Below are positions 25,487-35,600 of a stretch of DNA of 64,000 nucleotides, in pieces. The stretch is from Flavobacterium endoglycinae (lineage in GTDB: Bacteria > Bacteroidota > Bacteroidia > Flavobacteriales > Flavobacteriaceae). The notes beneath the pieces were generated by a model. That model was not told the DNA's origin and ran no database searches. It saw only the letters and a program-made list of their open reading frames with translations. Every line of letters starts with the position of its first letter. Within the stretch, counting starts at the first letter, position 1. Both the position numbers and the translations under genes were made by a program. The DNA lies in assembly GCF_017352115.1 (NCBI RefSeq), contig NZ_CP071448.1, positions 4,128,001 through 4,192,000 on the forward strand. The letters are read 5' to 3'.

Positions 25487-26536
25487 TTATTCTGAAACTG
25501 TTATTTCAAACATTTTATCCCAGTATTTACCAGTTACAAAAATAGTTTTGGTGGCAGGGTTGTAAGCAATACCATTTAATACTTCAGCATTTTTAGCTTT
25601 AAGGAATTTACGTAAACCTGATAAATTGATAATACCTTCCACAGCACCAGATGTGGGATTTACAACTGCAATAGCATCTTTCTGCCATACATTTGCATAG
25701 AATTTTCCGTTGATTAATTCTAATTCATTTATAGCTTTAATTTTAGAACTTCCAGAGTACACATTGATATAATCAATCAATTTTTGAGTCTGCGGATCCA
25801 TTTTCCAGATTTTTTCTGTTCCGTCAGAATGATAAATATATTTGTCGTCATGTGTCATTCCCCAGCCTTCAATATCTTTATCGTATTTGAACGTTTTTTC
25901 TAATTTGAATGTTTTTGCATCATAGATAAAACCTGTTTTTTCCTGCCAGCTCAACTGATAGATTTTATCATTAAAGAAAGTGATTCCTTCTCCAAAATAT
26001 TCTTTAGGAAGATCTACTTGTTTAATTACTTTTCCAGTTTTATAATCTACAGATCTAAAGTAAGAATCTTCTTTTTGACCAGTACTTTCAAATAAAACAC
26101 CATCGTGAAATTCTAAACCTTCTGTAAAAGCAGTTGTGTCATGTGTAAAAGTGTTTACGATTTTATAGTTTAAAAGTTTTGGTTCAACACTAGAAACTAA
26201 TTCAATACGTTTTGTCGCATCAGATGAATTTCCTCCGTAATAAACGGTTGCTTTTAAATACTGATATCCTAATTTTTGATCTTTTAATTCAAACTTAAAT
26301 TTTTCAGTACCTTTTGTACTTCCCACTTTTTTATCATTATTGAAGTACACAATGCTGTCGATTTCTTTCGAATTTGGGTTCAAAATTCCTATTGAAACTG
26401 ATTCTTGAGGTAAAAAATGGGCTGGAAAAGCAGAATCATCAATATTAAATAAAGAATTTTCACCTTTATTTTTATCTCCGCATCCAATTAAAGTGATTCC
26501 TAATAAAATGACAGATAGGAAGTTATATTTTTTCAT
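25487..26536 (-). CDS. Glutaminyl-peptide cyclotransferase lipoprotein (plant-type QC family)
   Basis: A putative lipoprotein with lipobox LIGC (Cys19). After a short N-terminal Ig-like part (about 40-125) comes a five-bladed propeller of the Glu_cyclase_2 family: FTEGLEFHDGVLFESTGQ, EYFGEGITFFNDKIYQLSW, GWGMTHDDKYIYHSDG and NELELINGKFYANVW match the family blades. Such enzymes convert N-terminal Gln to pyroglutamate. T9SS-secreted proteins of Bacteroidetes often carry N-terminal pyroglutamate, so a role in maturing exported proteins is plausible but inferred. Confidence 0.88.
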   Translation of the reverse strand: MKKYNFLSVILLGITLIGCGDKNKGENSLFNIDDSAFPAHFLPQESVSIGILNPNSKEIDSIVYFNNDKKVGSTKGTEKFKFELKDQKLGYQYLKATVYYGGNSSDATKRIELVSSVEPKLLNYKIVNTFTHDTTAFTEGLEFHDGVLFESTGQKEDSYFRSVDYKTGKVIKQVDLPKEYFGEGITFFNDKIYQLSWQEKTGFIYDAKTFKLEKTFKYDKDIEGWGMTHDDKYIYHSDGTEKIWKMDPQTQKLIDYINVYSGSSKIKAINELELINGKFYANVWQKDAIAVVNPTSGAVEGIINLSGLRKFLKAKNAEVLNGIAYNPATKTIFVTGKYWDKMFEITVSE

Positions 26537-26591
26537 AGTTTAAAATTTGAATAAGCCAATATACAACGATATTTTTATAGCAACAAAGGTC

Positions 26592-26621
26592 TTGCAAAAA
26601 TATAAAAAGATTGTATATTTG
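26592..26621 (+). promoter_or_regulatory. Full-consensus promoter of the SRP RNA
   Basis: TTG (26592-26594), a 19-bp spacer and TATATTTG (26614-26621) form a perfect Flavobacterium TTG-N19-TAnnTTTG promoter, with the RNA 5' end predicted about 5 bp after the box. Confidence 0.85.
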
Positions 26622-26625
26622 CACC

Positions 26626-26722
26626 GGCAAGTCCTACACGACCAGCTCCTGCAGACTCCCCCAGGATGGGAACATAGCAAGGGTACGTGGTTGAGCGGTG
26701 CGATGTAGGTCGCTTGCCATTT
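26626..26722 (+). ncRNA. ffs: Signal recognition particle RNA, small (4.5S) type
   Basis: About 95 nt folding as one long hairpin closed by GGCAAG (26626-26631) with CTTGCC (26713-26718). The apical part CCCCAGGATGGGAACATAGC followed by AAGGGTA holds the conserved asymmetric and symmetric loops of SRP domain IV that bind Ffh. There is no Alu domain. A consensus promoter precedes it and tandem hairpins follow. It guides ribosomes translating membrane proteins to FtsY at the membrane. Confidence 0.92.
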
Positions 26723-26737
26723 TTTATTTTTTGTTTT

Positions 26738-26764
26738 TCCTGAACCTGTTTCAGGATTTTTTTT
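26738..26764 (+). terminator. Terminator of the SRP RNA
   Basis: Stem TCCTGAA (26738-26744) with TTCAGGA (26750-26756), then eight T residues. Confidence 0.8.
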
Positions 26765-26782
26765 AGAATTTATTTAAATGTA

Positions 26783-26808
26783 GTCTTCCTTCGGGAGGAT
26801 TTTTTTAT
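26783..26808 (+). terminator. Second, tandem terminator-like hairpin
   Basis: A short GTCTTCC/GGAGGAT-type stem closed by a TTCG tetraloop and followed by a run of T. A likely backup terminator behind the SRP RNA. Confidence 0.65.
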
Positions 26809-26896
26809 TTTTGAACCTTTCTGATGTTACATGTTATTGGTTAGAAGTTCAATGTTAACTGCTCAGATTTCAGTTTTCAAAAAGACAAAATCCAAA

Positions 26897-26934
26897 AACG
26901 TATAACTCATAATCTCTAACTTATAACTTAAAAA
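26897..26934. repeat. Heptamer array abutting the SDR start codon
   Basis: Units GTATAAC, TCATAAT, CTCTAAC, TTATAAC, TTAAAAA end at the ATG at 26935. This is the reverse-complement type of the GAGTTAT array at 62302. Confidence 0.6.
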
Positions 26935-27738
26935 ATGAGTAAAGTCGTTTTAATTACCGGAGGTTCCTCAGGAATTGGAAAATCTATTGGTGAATTTTTG
27001 CATAAAAAAGGTTTTGTAGTATATGGAACAAGCCGAAATCCTGAAAAAATACAAAATTCTGTTTTTCCTTTACTGGCTTTAGATGTTCGAAATTCTGAAA
27101 CTATTAAATCTGCTGTTGAAGAAGTTATTAAGCTTTCAGGAAGATTGGATATTGTAATTAACAACGCCGGAGTAGGAATCACTGGTCCACTTGAAGAAAT
27201 CCCGATGGAGGAAATCAAGAATAACTTCGAAACCAACTTTTTTGGTCCTATAGAAGTTATGAAATCGGTTTTGCCTCAAATGCGTGAGCAGAAATCAGGC
27301 TTAATTATCAACATTACTTCCATCGCAGCTTATATGGGGTTGCCTTATAGAAGCGTTTATTCCGCTTCAAAAGGGGCTTTAGAATTGATTACAGAAGCTT
27401 TACGAATGGAGGTAAAGCAGTTTGGAATCGAAATCACAAACGTTGCTCCGGGAGATTTTGCTACAAATATTGCAGCAGGCCGTTATCATGCTCCAGTGGT
27501 AAAAGATTCTGCTTACGAAAAAGTATATGGTGATGTACTTGCCACTATGAACGAACATGTTGATGCTGGAAGTAATCCAAATGAAATGGCAGAAGCGATT
27601 TATAAAATCATACAAAATGATAAGCCGAAAGTTCATTATAAAGTTGGGGTGTTTATGCAGAAGTTTTCAATCGTCTTAAAGCGTGCACTTCCAGATAAAA
27701 TGTATGAGAAAATGCTTATGAATCATTATAAATTATAA
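26935..27738 (+). CDS. Short-chain dehydrogenase/reductase (SDR family)
   Basis: A 267-residue NAD(P)-dependent oxidoreductase. It has the cofactor loop TGGSSGIGKSIGE (8-20), an Asp of LALDVR, NNAGVG, the catalytic Ser in INITSIA, and YSASK with Tyr and Lys, followed by PGDFATN. An Arg at about residue 33 (SRN) suggests NADP preference. SDR substrates cannot be told from sequence. A small membrane protein gene follows 11 bp downstream and is probably co-transcribed. Confidence 0.92.
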   Translation: MSKVVLITGGSSGIGKSIGEFLHKKGFVVYGTSRNPEKIQNSVFPLLALDVRNSETIKSAVEEVIKLSGRLDIVINNAGVGITGPLEEIPMEEIKNNFETNFFGPIEVMKSVLPQMREQKSGLIINITSIAAYMGLPYRSVYSASKGALELITEALRMEVKQFGIEITNVAPGDFATNIAAGRYHAPVVKDSAYEKVYGDVLATMNEHVDAGSNPNEMAEAIYKIIQNDKPKVHYKVGVFMQKFSIVLKRALPDKMYEKMLMNHYKL

Positions 27739-27749
27739 AAGTTGTAGAT

Positions 27750-27941
27750 ATGGTCAATGATTATGTAATAATATTTATTCCTATTTTATTTCTTATAGCT
27801 ATTTGGTTTATAATTCGCAAGATATTTAAATCGGTAAGCAATAAAATTAATAATGCTGAGGATTATAGAGAAGATACTTTGAAAGTTCTTGAAGAAATTA
27901 GAGATGAATTGAAGGAGTTGAATAGAAATAGTTCTAAATAA
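27750..27941 (+). CDS. Small single-helix membrane protein, unknown function
   Basis: 63 residues: one membrane helix (about 5-23, YVIIFIPILFLIAIWFIIR) followed by a charged helical tail (EEIRDELKELNRN) likely to be cytoplasmic and coiled. It lies 11 bp behind the SDR gene. No recognised family; the pattern is common in flavobacterial genomes. Confidence 0.65.
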   Translation: MVNDYVIIFIPILFLIAIWFIIRKIFKSVSNKINNAEDYREDTLKVLEEIRDELKELNRNSSK

Positions 27942-28104
27942 TCTTAAAATTTAGTTTGCATTACGAAGCGGGTTTTTGATTTATGGTGTATGAAAAAACT
28001 TTCTAATCTTGCAAGATGTGTTAAAAATGTAAAAAGCACACTTATTTTTAACATATAATTTCAAAATGGTTTTGATTTTAAAAACGTTATTGATATTGAT
28101 TTTG

Positions 28105-28112
28105 TAATTTTG
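28105..28112 (+). promoter_or_regulatory. -7 promoter box upstream of the aldolase gene
   Basis: TAATTTTG followed by CGG, an exact TAnnTTTG match. It would give a leader of about 83 nt before ATG 28200, longer than most in this window. No clear -33 TTG. Confidence 0.45.
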
Positions 28113-28199
28113 CGGCTAGATTTTCTTTTGATGATTTATTTGAAGAAAATTTATTAACATATAAATACGAACAAACCATTTTTAATTAAACAAATAATT

Positions 28200-28856
28200 A
28201 TGAAATTTTTTATAGACACAGCTAATTTAGCTCAAATTAAAGAAGCACAAGCTTTAGGTGTTTTGGATGGTGTAACTACTAATCCATCATTAATGGCAAA
28301 AGAAGGCATTACTGGAAAAAACAATATCCTTAAACATTATGTAGACATTTGCAATCTTGTTGATGGTGATGTAAGTGCTGAAGTAAACGCTCTTGACTTT
28401 GAGGGAATGGTGAAAGAAGGTGAGGAGTTAGCTGAATTACATGAGCAGATTGTTGTAAAACTTCCTATGACTAAAGAAGGTGTTATGGCAGCTAAATATT
28501 TTTCTGATAAAGGAATCAAAACTAATGTAACACTTGTGTTTTCTGTAGGGCAGGCTATTTTAGCAGCTAAAGCAGGAGCTACTTATGTTTCTCCATTCGT
28601 GGGACGTTTAGATGATGTTTCTACAGATGGATTAAACTTAATCCAAGAAATTAGGGAAGTTTACGATAACTACGGTTACGAAACTCAAATCCTTGCCGCT
28701 TCTGTACGTCACACTATGCACATTGTAAACTGTGCTAAAATTGGTGCTGATGTTATGACTGGACCACTTTCTGCAATTTACGGATTGTTGAAACATCCAT
28801 TAACTGATATTGGATTGGCTCAGTTTGTTGCTGATTTCGAAAAAGGAAATAAGTAA
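28200..28856 (+). CDS. fsa: Fructose-6-phosphate aldolase/transaldolase-like (TalC) protein
   Basis: A 218-residue class I aldolase of transaldolase subfamily 3, either splitting fructose-6-phosphate to dihydroxyacetone and glyceraldehyde-3-phosphate or acting as transaldolase. The start MKFFIDTANL is diagnostic, DGVTTNPSLMAKEG follows, and the Schiff-base lysine is Lys88 in VVKLPMT. Telling FSA from short transaldolase by sequence is unreliable; in organisms with no long TalB this form acts in the pentose phosphate pathway. It ends in a strong hairpin. Confidence 0.9.
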   Translation: MKFFIDTANLAQIKEAQALGVLDGVTTNPSLMAKEGITGKNNILKHYVDICNLVDGDVSAEVNALDFEGMVKEGEELAELHEQIVVKLPMTKEGVMAAKYFSDKGIKTNVTLVFSVGQAILAAKAGATYVSPFVGRLDDVSTDGLNLIQEIREVYDNYGYETQILAASVRHTMHIVNCAKIGADVMTGPLSAIYGLLKHPLTDIGLAQFVADFEKGNK

Positions 28857-28876
28857 TACTTAGTATATTATAATTT

Positions 28877-28914
28877 AAAATCGTCTTTTCTGTAATAAGA
28901 AAAGACGATTTTTA
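28877..28914 (+). terminator. Terminator after the aldolase gene
   Basis: A 14-bp perfect stem (28877-28890 with 28899-28912) built on TCGTCTTTTC/GAAAAGACGA with an 8-base loop and a T-run. Confidence 0.9.
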
Positions 28915-28978
28915 TTTTCTCCCAAATGGATTTTTATTACAGAATAAATAGGTGATTTTTTTTTCGGATAAGACACAA

Positions 28979-29010
28979 AAAAACTCCCATTGAGAGAATG
29001 GGAGTTTTTT
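28979..29010 (-). terminator. Terminator after nagP (bidirectional)
   Basis: Stem AAAACTCCCAT with ATGGGAGTTTT around a short loop, with T-runs on both strands; it lies 21 bp beyond the nagP stop. Confidence 0.85.
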
Positions 29011-29030
29011 TATGCTTTATATTTAATTTT

Positions 29031-30500
29031 TTAGTGCCCACCGCCTTCACTTTCGACGTGGCTGATACCTTGTTTTTTAAGTATTTGTGGACAGTAGAAA
29101 CCATAGAATGCTAAATATGCAAAACCTAATAATGGTACAATATAAGAGAAGTGTGTCCATGAGATTCCTAAAATACCTTCTGGTTTTGTAATATCAAAAT
29201 CACAGATACTTCCTTGAATCAATGGAATAACTCCACCACCAAGAATCATCATGATTAAGAATGAAGAAGCTTTTCCGGTGTTTTTTCCTAAACCTGCAAT
29301 TGCTAAGTCGAAGATAGAAGGCCACATGATCGATAAAAATAAACCTCCAGAGATAAAGAAGAATTTAGCAATTTCAGGATCTGGCCAAGCTAATCCAGCA
29401 ATCATCATTGTGATTCCTGAAAGACCAAAAAGCATCAACGTTTTTCCTGCATTTTTTCCTCCTATAAAACTTACTCCAATGAATAATAAAATCCAGATTG
29501 GGTAAATGTAAAATGAAGATACATCGTGAGCAGCAAAAATATTAGCACCAATGATTACACCAAATGCAATAGCTGGTACGATGAATTTTAGTGCTGTGTT
29601 TACCAATTTTGATGTGTCAAAAACGTTAACACCACCATTCCAACGACCAATCATTAAACTTCCCCAGTAAAGGGCGATAAATGGCGCAACGGCATCTTCT
29701 AAAATATTTCCAAATTCGTGAGTATGTAATAACGCTGGTAAATTACTAATAATAGTAACTTCTGTTCCAACATAAATGAAGATCGCAAGCATTCCAAGAT
29801 ATAATTGTGGATAATCAAGGATATTAAAACTGCTGTGGGCATCTTTGATAACGGCTTCTTCTAGTTTTTCAGGATCTTCGATTTTTGAGAAGTTCATGAA
29901 AATAGCCACTGCGATAAAAGCAAGACCAAGAATAATAAATGGTAATTTGATATCTTCTAAGGAAAGAGCTGTTTTTTTGTTATCTCCCATTCCAAATAAA
30001 GCGATACCTAATAAGATAGCTCCAATTGTGGTTCCGAACGAGTTGATACCTCCAGCCAATGTTAAACGGTGCGCTCCAGTTTGAGGGCTTCCCATTTTAA
30101 TAGCTAATGGATTGGCTACAATTTGTTGAATTGAAAATCCTAAACCAACAGTAAACAAAGCAGTTAAAAAGAATGGAAAGCTTTCCATTGTCGCTGCTGG
30201 AACAAATAAAAACGATCCAACTGCTGAAAGAACTAAACCAGCTGAAAGTGTTTTTTTGTATCCAAATTTTTGAAGGACATCTAATTTTAAAGAAACTAAA
30301 AAGAAGATAATTGATCCCACAAAATAAGCAGCATAAAATGCCCAGGCTACTAACTGTGATTGTACTTGTGATAAAGTAAATACTTTTTTGAATACTGGTA
30401 TCAGGATATCATTGGCAGAACCAACAAAACCCCAAAAGAAGAAGACGATTATCAATGAGATAAACTGCCCCCACTTGGTTTGAACATTTTCTGAACTCAT
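29031..30500 (-). CDS. nagP: Sugar MFS transporter, NagP-like N-acetylglucosamine permease
   Basis: A 489-residue inner membrane transporter of the FHS (fucose/glucose-galactose) branch of the major facilitator superfamily, with about 12 helices. FHS traits include FFFWGFVGSANDILIPVFK in helix 1 and GLGFSIQQIVANPLAIKMG with the conserved Gln-Asn-Pro block. Context assigns it: it is divergent from the chitin susC operon, next to its LytS/LytTR pair, and its promoter carries the same 21-bp-phased direct repeats as both susC genes (30584-30636). It should import GlcNAc released in the periplasm by GH20. From memory this position is held by the MFS gene in the F. johnsoniae chitin locus. Confidence 0.9.
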   Translation of the reverse strand: MSSENVQTKWGQFISLIIVFFFWGFVGSANDILIPVFKKVFTLSQVQSQLVAWAFYAAYFVGSIIFFLVSLKLDVLQKFGYKKTLSAGLVLSAVGSFLFVPAATMESFPFFLTALFTVGLGFSIQQIVANPLAIKMGSPQTGAHRLTLAGGINSFGTTIGAILLGIALFGMGDNKKTALSLEDIKLPFIILGLAFIAVAIFMNFSKIEDPEKLEEAVIKDAHSSFNILDYPQLYLGMLAIFIYVGTEVTIISNLPALLHTHEFGNILEDAVAPFIALYWGSLMIGRWNGGVNVFDTSKLVNTALKFIVPAIAFGVIIGANIFAAHDVSSFYIYPIWILLFIGVSFIGGKNAGKTLMLFGLSGITMMIAGLAWPDPEIAKFFFISGGLFLSIMWPSIFDLAIAGLGKNTGKASSFLIMMILGGGVIPLIQGSICDFDITKPEGILGISWTHFSYIVPLLGFAYLAFYGFYCPQILKKQGISHVESEGGGH

Positions 30501-30583
30501 AATTGTAATTAAGGTTAATTTTTAATAAAAATTGTTTTTTGAAGACCGTAAATATATTTGTTACGTTAATCAAAAAAAAATTA

Positions 30584-30636
30584 TTGATTGAAAATAATGT
30601 TAAATTTAAACCAACGGCGTTATTTATTCAACAATG
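30584..30636 (-). promoter_or_regulatory. Triple direct-repeat operator upstream of nagP (predicted LytTR site)
   Basis: On the minus strand three 11-bp half-sites start exactly 21 bp apart: CATTGTTGAAT (30636-30626), GTTGGTTTAAA (30615-30605) and TTTTCAATCAA (30594-30584, the weakest). A T-run follows, as in the two susC promoters. See 32568 and 38725. Confidence 0.65.
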
Positions 30637-30669
30637 TGTTAGTTTATACAGAGTTAGAAATGTTAAAGT

Positions 30670-31371
30670 TTATTCGAAAATTCTATTTTTTACGTCTTTG
30701 CTGTAATTTCTTCCAATTGGTATCGTGTAAGACTGGATTTGAATGCGGTTTCCTTCAATAGATTTTACCTTGTTTACAGCAATTACGTACGATTTATGAA
30801 TACGCAGAAAACGGTCGCCAGGCAATTCTTCGGATAATGACGTTAATGATTTATGAGTAATATAGGTTTTGTCTGGCGTTACAACTTTGATATATTCCTT
30901 CATTCCTTCTATAAAAAGAATTTCTTCAATATTAATTTTCATCATCTTTTTATCGACTTTAATAAAAATATGAGAATCGCCTTTTACAGCATCAATTTTA
31001 ATATTGTTTTTTAAGTTATACTCCGTGGTAATCTTGTTGATGCATTTTATAAATCTTGGCAGCGGAATGGGTTTTACAAGATAATCTAAAACATCAAGAT
31101 CATAACTTTCTGCGGCAAATTCCCTAAAAGCTGTGGTTATAATAACCTTGGTTTTGTTTTCAATAAGACTTATCAATTCAAAACCAGTCATCATAGGCAT
31201 ATTGATGTCTAAAAAAACGGCATCTACAGAAGTGCTGTTTATAAAATCCAGTGCTTCTAAAGAATTATTGAATGTTCCTATAACTTCAAAATCTGTGAAA
31301 TTAGTAAAATAATTTTGCAGAACTTTAATAGCTAAAGGCTCATCATCAATCAATACGCATCTAATTTTCAT
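30670..31371 (-). CDS. LytTR-family response regulator of the chitin locus
   Basis: A 233-residue regulator: receiver domain (1 to about 120) with acidic pocket DDEP (9-12), phosphoacceptor Asp55 in FLDINMP and a Lys in YLVKPIP, then a LytTR DNA-binding domain (about 135-233) with IEEILFIEGMKEYIKV and FLRIHKSYVIAVNKV. LytTR proteins bind direct repeats about two helical turns apart. Its gene overlaps the sensor kinase gene by 11 bp (translational coupling) and sits between nagP and the first susC, all of which carry matching 21-bp repeats, so it very likely activates them. Confidence 0.93.
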   Translation of the reverse strand: MKIRCVLIDDEPLAIKVLQNYFTNFTDFEVIGTFNNSLEALDFINSTSVDAVFLDINMPMMTGFELISLIENKTKVIITTAFREFAAESYDLDVLDYLVKPIPLPRFIKCINKITTEYNLKNNIKIDAVKGDSHIFIKVDKKMMKINIEEILFIEGMKEYIKVVTPDKTYITHKSLTSLSEELPGDRFLRIHKSYVIAVNKVKSIEGNRIQIQSYTIPIGRNYSKDVKNRIFE

Positions 31372-32413
31372 TCTGAATTGGTATTTGCAAACGGATTATA
31401 TAGTAATTTAGTTTTGTTGTGTCTTTTAAACTGAAATGATTTTTGTAAATTAACTTTAGTCTTTTCTTTGTATTAACTAAACCAATACCGCCTTTGGACT
31501 TTCGATTTTGTGAAATTACAAAATTATTTAAGATTTCAAAGTACAACATTTTATTGTCGACAACTTTGCAGTTGATTTTGATTTTGAAGTTATTGTTGTT
31601 AACTCCGCCATGTTTAAAAGCATTTTCAACCAATGAAATAAAAATTAACGGGGGGACAACAACATCTTCAATATTCGATTCTAAATTGATCGTAACTTCA
31701 ACATTCTCAAAACGTAATTTTTCTATTTCAATATAGTTTTGAATGTAATCTATTTCTTTTATCAACGGTACAAACTTGGTTCCTTTTACATCATACAATA
31801 CATATTCCATCAAATTGGAAAGTTTGATAATGACATCTGGAACTTTATCTGAAGATTCTAAAGATAAAGCATATAGATTATTTAAAGTATTGAAGAAAAA
31901 ATGAGGCTGGATTTGGTTTTCCAGATATTTCAGTTTGATTTTAAATTGATTTTCTCTTAGCGATCGGTTTCTTTCCCTTTCGCGAAGCCACGTTAACGTA
32001 AGATAAACTGAAGAAGCCATTGCAAGCACATACAACTCTCCAATACAAACTGCTACGATATGATTTATTTCAAATGGATGATATTCTCTATTGGCTTCCG
32101 GCCAGATATTTTCGGATACTATATAATAGGTAAGAGCGGTTTTTAATAAATAAATTCCGAAAAGACTAACTAATAACGCCAGCGTATAAGTAATGTACTT
32201 CTGTTTTAAGACATATTTCGGAACTAAAATAAATAGATTAAAATAAACAAGTGGAATATGAAGCGAAAATTCAATAAGATTTGATTTAAACGAATAGGGA
32301 TAGTCGTTAAAATAAGCTCCCCATCGTAAAAAGTTGAGAGTAAAGTAAGTTCCCCAGAACCAAATGTGATTTTGAAGTTTGATGTCAAATTTTAGTTTTT
32401 GAATTTCTTTCAA
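31361..32413 (-). CDS. LytS/YehU-type sensor histidine kinase of the chitin locus
   Basis: A 350-residue membrane kinase with about four helices (about 18-36, 48-68, 76-96 and 118-142), no separate sensor domain, then a His_kinase module with the phosphorylated histidine in LENQIQPHFFFNTLNNLYAL (His171) and a HATPase region with VPPLIFISLVENAFKHG. The ligand is presumably sensed by the membrane segments or by contact with another envelope protein. It is the upstream partner of the LytTR regulator. The gene is divergent from susC1, with a 261-bp regulatory region between. Confidence 0.92.
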   Translation of the reverse strand: MKEIQKLKFDIKLQNHIWFWGTYFTLNFLRWGAYFNDYPYSFKSNLIEFSLHIPLVYFNLFILVPKYVLKQKYITYTLALLVSLFGIYLLKTALTYYIVSENIWPEANREYHPFEINHIVAVCIGELYVLAMASSVYLTLTWLRERERNRSLRENQFKIKLKYLENQIQPHFFFNTLNNLYALSLESSDKVPDVIIKLSNLMEYVLYDVKGTKFVPLIKEIDYIQNYIEIEKLRFENVEVTINLESNIEDVVVPPLIFISLVENAFKHGGVNNNNFKIKINCKVVDNKMLYFEILNNFVISQNRKSKGGIGLVNTKKRLKLIYKNHFSLKDTTKLNYYIIRLQIPIQNEN

Positions 32414-32550
32414 CTTTTTCTTTAACTTTTTATTATTTGTTTTGGATGGTTCGAATAGTTGTGCAACTTTACATAATTAGTTGATAAAACGCAATTCTTT
32501 TGAAGAAAATTTTGAAATAAAACGATATTGATATTTAATTTAATTGGAAT

Positions 32551-32620
32551 AACGTTTTCGTGAAACATATTGTTGAATGTTTTATGTCGTTTGTTTAAAG
32601 ATAATGACTGTTTGTATAAA
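32551..32620 (+). promoter_or_regulatory. Composite operator of the first susC: AACGTTTTCG plus three 21-bp-phased repeats
   Basis: AACGTTTTCG at 32551-32560, then half-sites TATTGTTGAAT (32568-32578), GTTTGTTTAAA (32589-32599) and GTTTGTATAAA (32610-32620), each starting 21 bp after the last. A T-run follows and the ATG is 55 bp further. The promoter lacks a consensus TAnnTTTG box, as expected of an activator-dependent promoter. Confidence 0.72.
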
Positions 32621-32674
32621 ATATTTTTTTTAACAGTACCTTAACAATAAATTTATCCCTAACTAATCAAAACC

Positions 32675-35600
32675 ATGATAAAAATGAAACAAATTATGTT
32701 AATCCTTATGATTGCTTTTACGGTGCAGGTTTCGCTTGCACAAGTAAAGACAGTTAAAGGTTTGGTAAGCGATCAAAACGGATTGCCGCTGCCAGGGGTA
32801 AGTATTCTTGTTCAGGGTACGAAGACGTCAAGTCAATCCGATTATGACGGTATGTATACGATTCAGGCATCAGCAGGAGATGTTCTGGTTTTCTCGTATA
32901 TAGGTATTAAAACTAAAACAGTAACAGTTGGGACTTCAGCAACAGTAAATGTAGTGTTGACTCAGGACACACAAAATCTGAATGAAGTTGTTGTTACGGC
33001 TTTAGGTATCAAAAGACAAAAGAAAGAACTTGGTTATGCTGTTCAAGACGTTAAAGGTGAACAATTGAATAAGGCAATTACAACCAATGTAACTTCTGCT
33101 TTATCAGGTAGAATTGCCGGTGTAGATGTTTCTATACCAGCAACAGGAATCGCAGGAAGTACAAGAGTTATTATTAGAGGTATTTCTAGTATTGGTGAAA
33201 GTAACCAGCCTCTATACATTGTAGATGGTGTTCCTATTGATAACTCAGGTTTAAATAATGATCAGGCAGCTACTAGCAAATGGTTTGATGGCCGTGATAA
33301 CGGAGATGGGATTTCAAGTATTAACCCAAACAACATCGAAAGTTTAACGGTACTTAAAGGAGCTGCTGCTGCGGCTTTATACGGTTCACGAGCTTTAAAT
33401 GGGGTAGTTTTAATTACAACTAAAAAAGGAAGCAAAGGTAAACTTCGCGTTGAATTAACAAGCGGAGTAAATTTTGACAGAGTAAATGCAAAATACTCTG
33501 ATTATCAAACAGAATACGGAACAGGATCCAACGGTGCTCTTCCAGATCCTGCAAAAGCACCAACTGAAATTTATGGGTACACTACTAATGCGTGGGGACC
33601 TAAATTTTCTGAAAGTGTAGGACAACAGGTTAAAATTTTCGACGGTTCTATGAGACCTTACGCTAGAGTAGAAAACAATATTCAGGATTTCTTTAGAACT
33701 GGCTTTACAACTACAAACGGAATTGCGGTTTCTGGAGGTAATGACAGCGGATTTGTGCGTTTTGGTTTCAATAACTTGAAAAACGATGACGTCGTTCCAG
33801 GATCTGGATTAGAAAGAAACGACGCTACTTTGAATGCGACTTTAAAATCAGAAAAATTTACGTTAGATGCAAATGTGAATTATATCGCTGAAAATACAAA
33901 CAATAGACCAGCTTTAGGAGATTCTCCAAATAACGTTGGATATTCATTAAGTGGTTTAGCGCCAAATATTGACCAAGCTTGGCTGAAAAATTATAAAAAT
34001 CAAGACACTGGACAGATTTATCCATGGAACAACAATGTTTATTTGTTGAATCCTTATTTTGTCACCGAGGAAAATCACAATACATCAGTTAAAAATCGTT
34101 TCATTGGAAATGTTACAGGAACATATCAATTGAAAAAATGGATCGCTTTAACTTTTAGAACAGGTCTTGACACTTACAATTTTAGTGCAAAAGATTTCAT
34201 GGCGGCAGGAAGCACCTGGCCGGGAAGAGATGAAGGCTATCTTGGTTTAAATAATATTAATGTATCTGAAATGAATACTGATATTATTGCCACTTTGAGC
34301 GATATTAAGTTAGCAAAAGATTTAACTTTTTCTGGAATTTTAGGTACAGCAAGAAGAGATTTTAGAAGAGAGCAAAATTCAAGATTTGGAACAAAAATTA
34401 TTGAGCCGGGAACTGAATACATCAGCAACTTTGTAAATAAAACAGAAAACGCTCCCGTTGAAACAAAAACAAGAACAAATTCAGTTTACGGATCTGCGAA
34501 ATTTGATTACAAAGGGTATCTATATGCTGAGTTTACAGGAAGAAATGACTGGTTTAGTGTAATTTACAGCGGAGATGAAAGTGCATTTTATCCTGCGGGT
34601 TCGTTAGGATTTGTATTCTCTGATGCATTTAACATTCAAAACGATACTTTTTCTTATGGTAAATTTAGAGCATCTTGGGCTCAGGTTTCGAACTCACCAG
34701 GGGCTTATAAAAATGCATTAAACTATACTACGTTTTCTTCATACGACGGTCAGAGTGTTGTGAATATTAAAAATACTGCGGCACCAAACCCTAATTTAAC
34801 ATATCAGTCAAAAACAGGAGTTGAGTTTGGATTTGAAACAGCTTTCTTCAAAAACAGATTAAGAGCAGATGTTACTTTATATCGTGAAGACACATCAGAT
34901 CAAACACTTGACTTACCTTCATCAGCAACATCAGGATATGAATTTGTTTCTGTAAATGCTGGAAAATTACGTAACGAAGGTATTGAGGTATTCTTATCAG
35001 GAACTCCAATAAAAACAAACAGTTTTGAATGGGGAATTGATTTGAACTTCTCAAAAAACAAAAACTCTATCATTTCATTGCATCCAGATATTAATACCTA
35101 TACAATATCCGAAGCTCGTTGGGCTGGAGCAGCTGTTGTTGCGCAGGTTGGCGGCCAATACGGAACTATTATGGGTAGAGATTTCTTAAGAAATGAAAAT
35201 GGAGAAAAAGTAGTTGCGGCAAATGGACTACCATTATTTACAGATGAAAAAGTAGCCTTAGGAAAAGGACTTCCTGATTGGGCTGCTGGTTTAACCAATA
35301 GATTTACTTACAAAGGAATCACGCTTCAATTCTTAATTGATATGAAATTTGGTATGGATGTATATTCTATGACGAATTCATTGGCGGCAACAAAAGGACT
35401 TTTGGATGTAACTACTGATGGTAGAGATGCTTACAATCATGCAAGAGCAGAAGCAATTGCAAATGATCCTAACTTTAGCCAGTCTACATGGGTTCCAACA
35501 GCTGGATATGTGGCAGAAGGTGTGGTAAATACAGGAACAGCAGCAAATCCGGTTTATGTAAAAAATACAAAACCTGTTAATCCACAAGATTACTGGAATA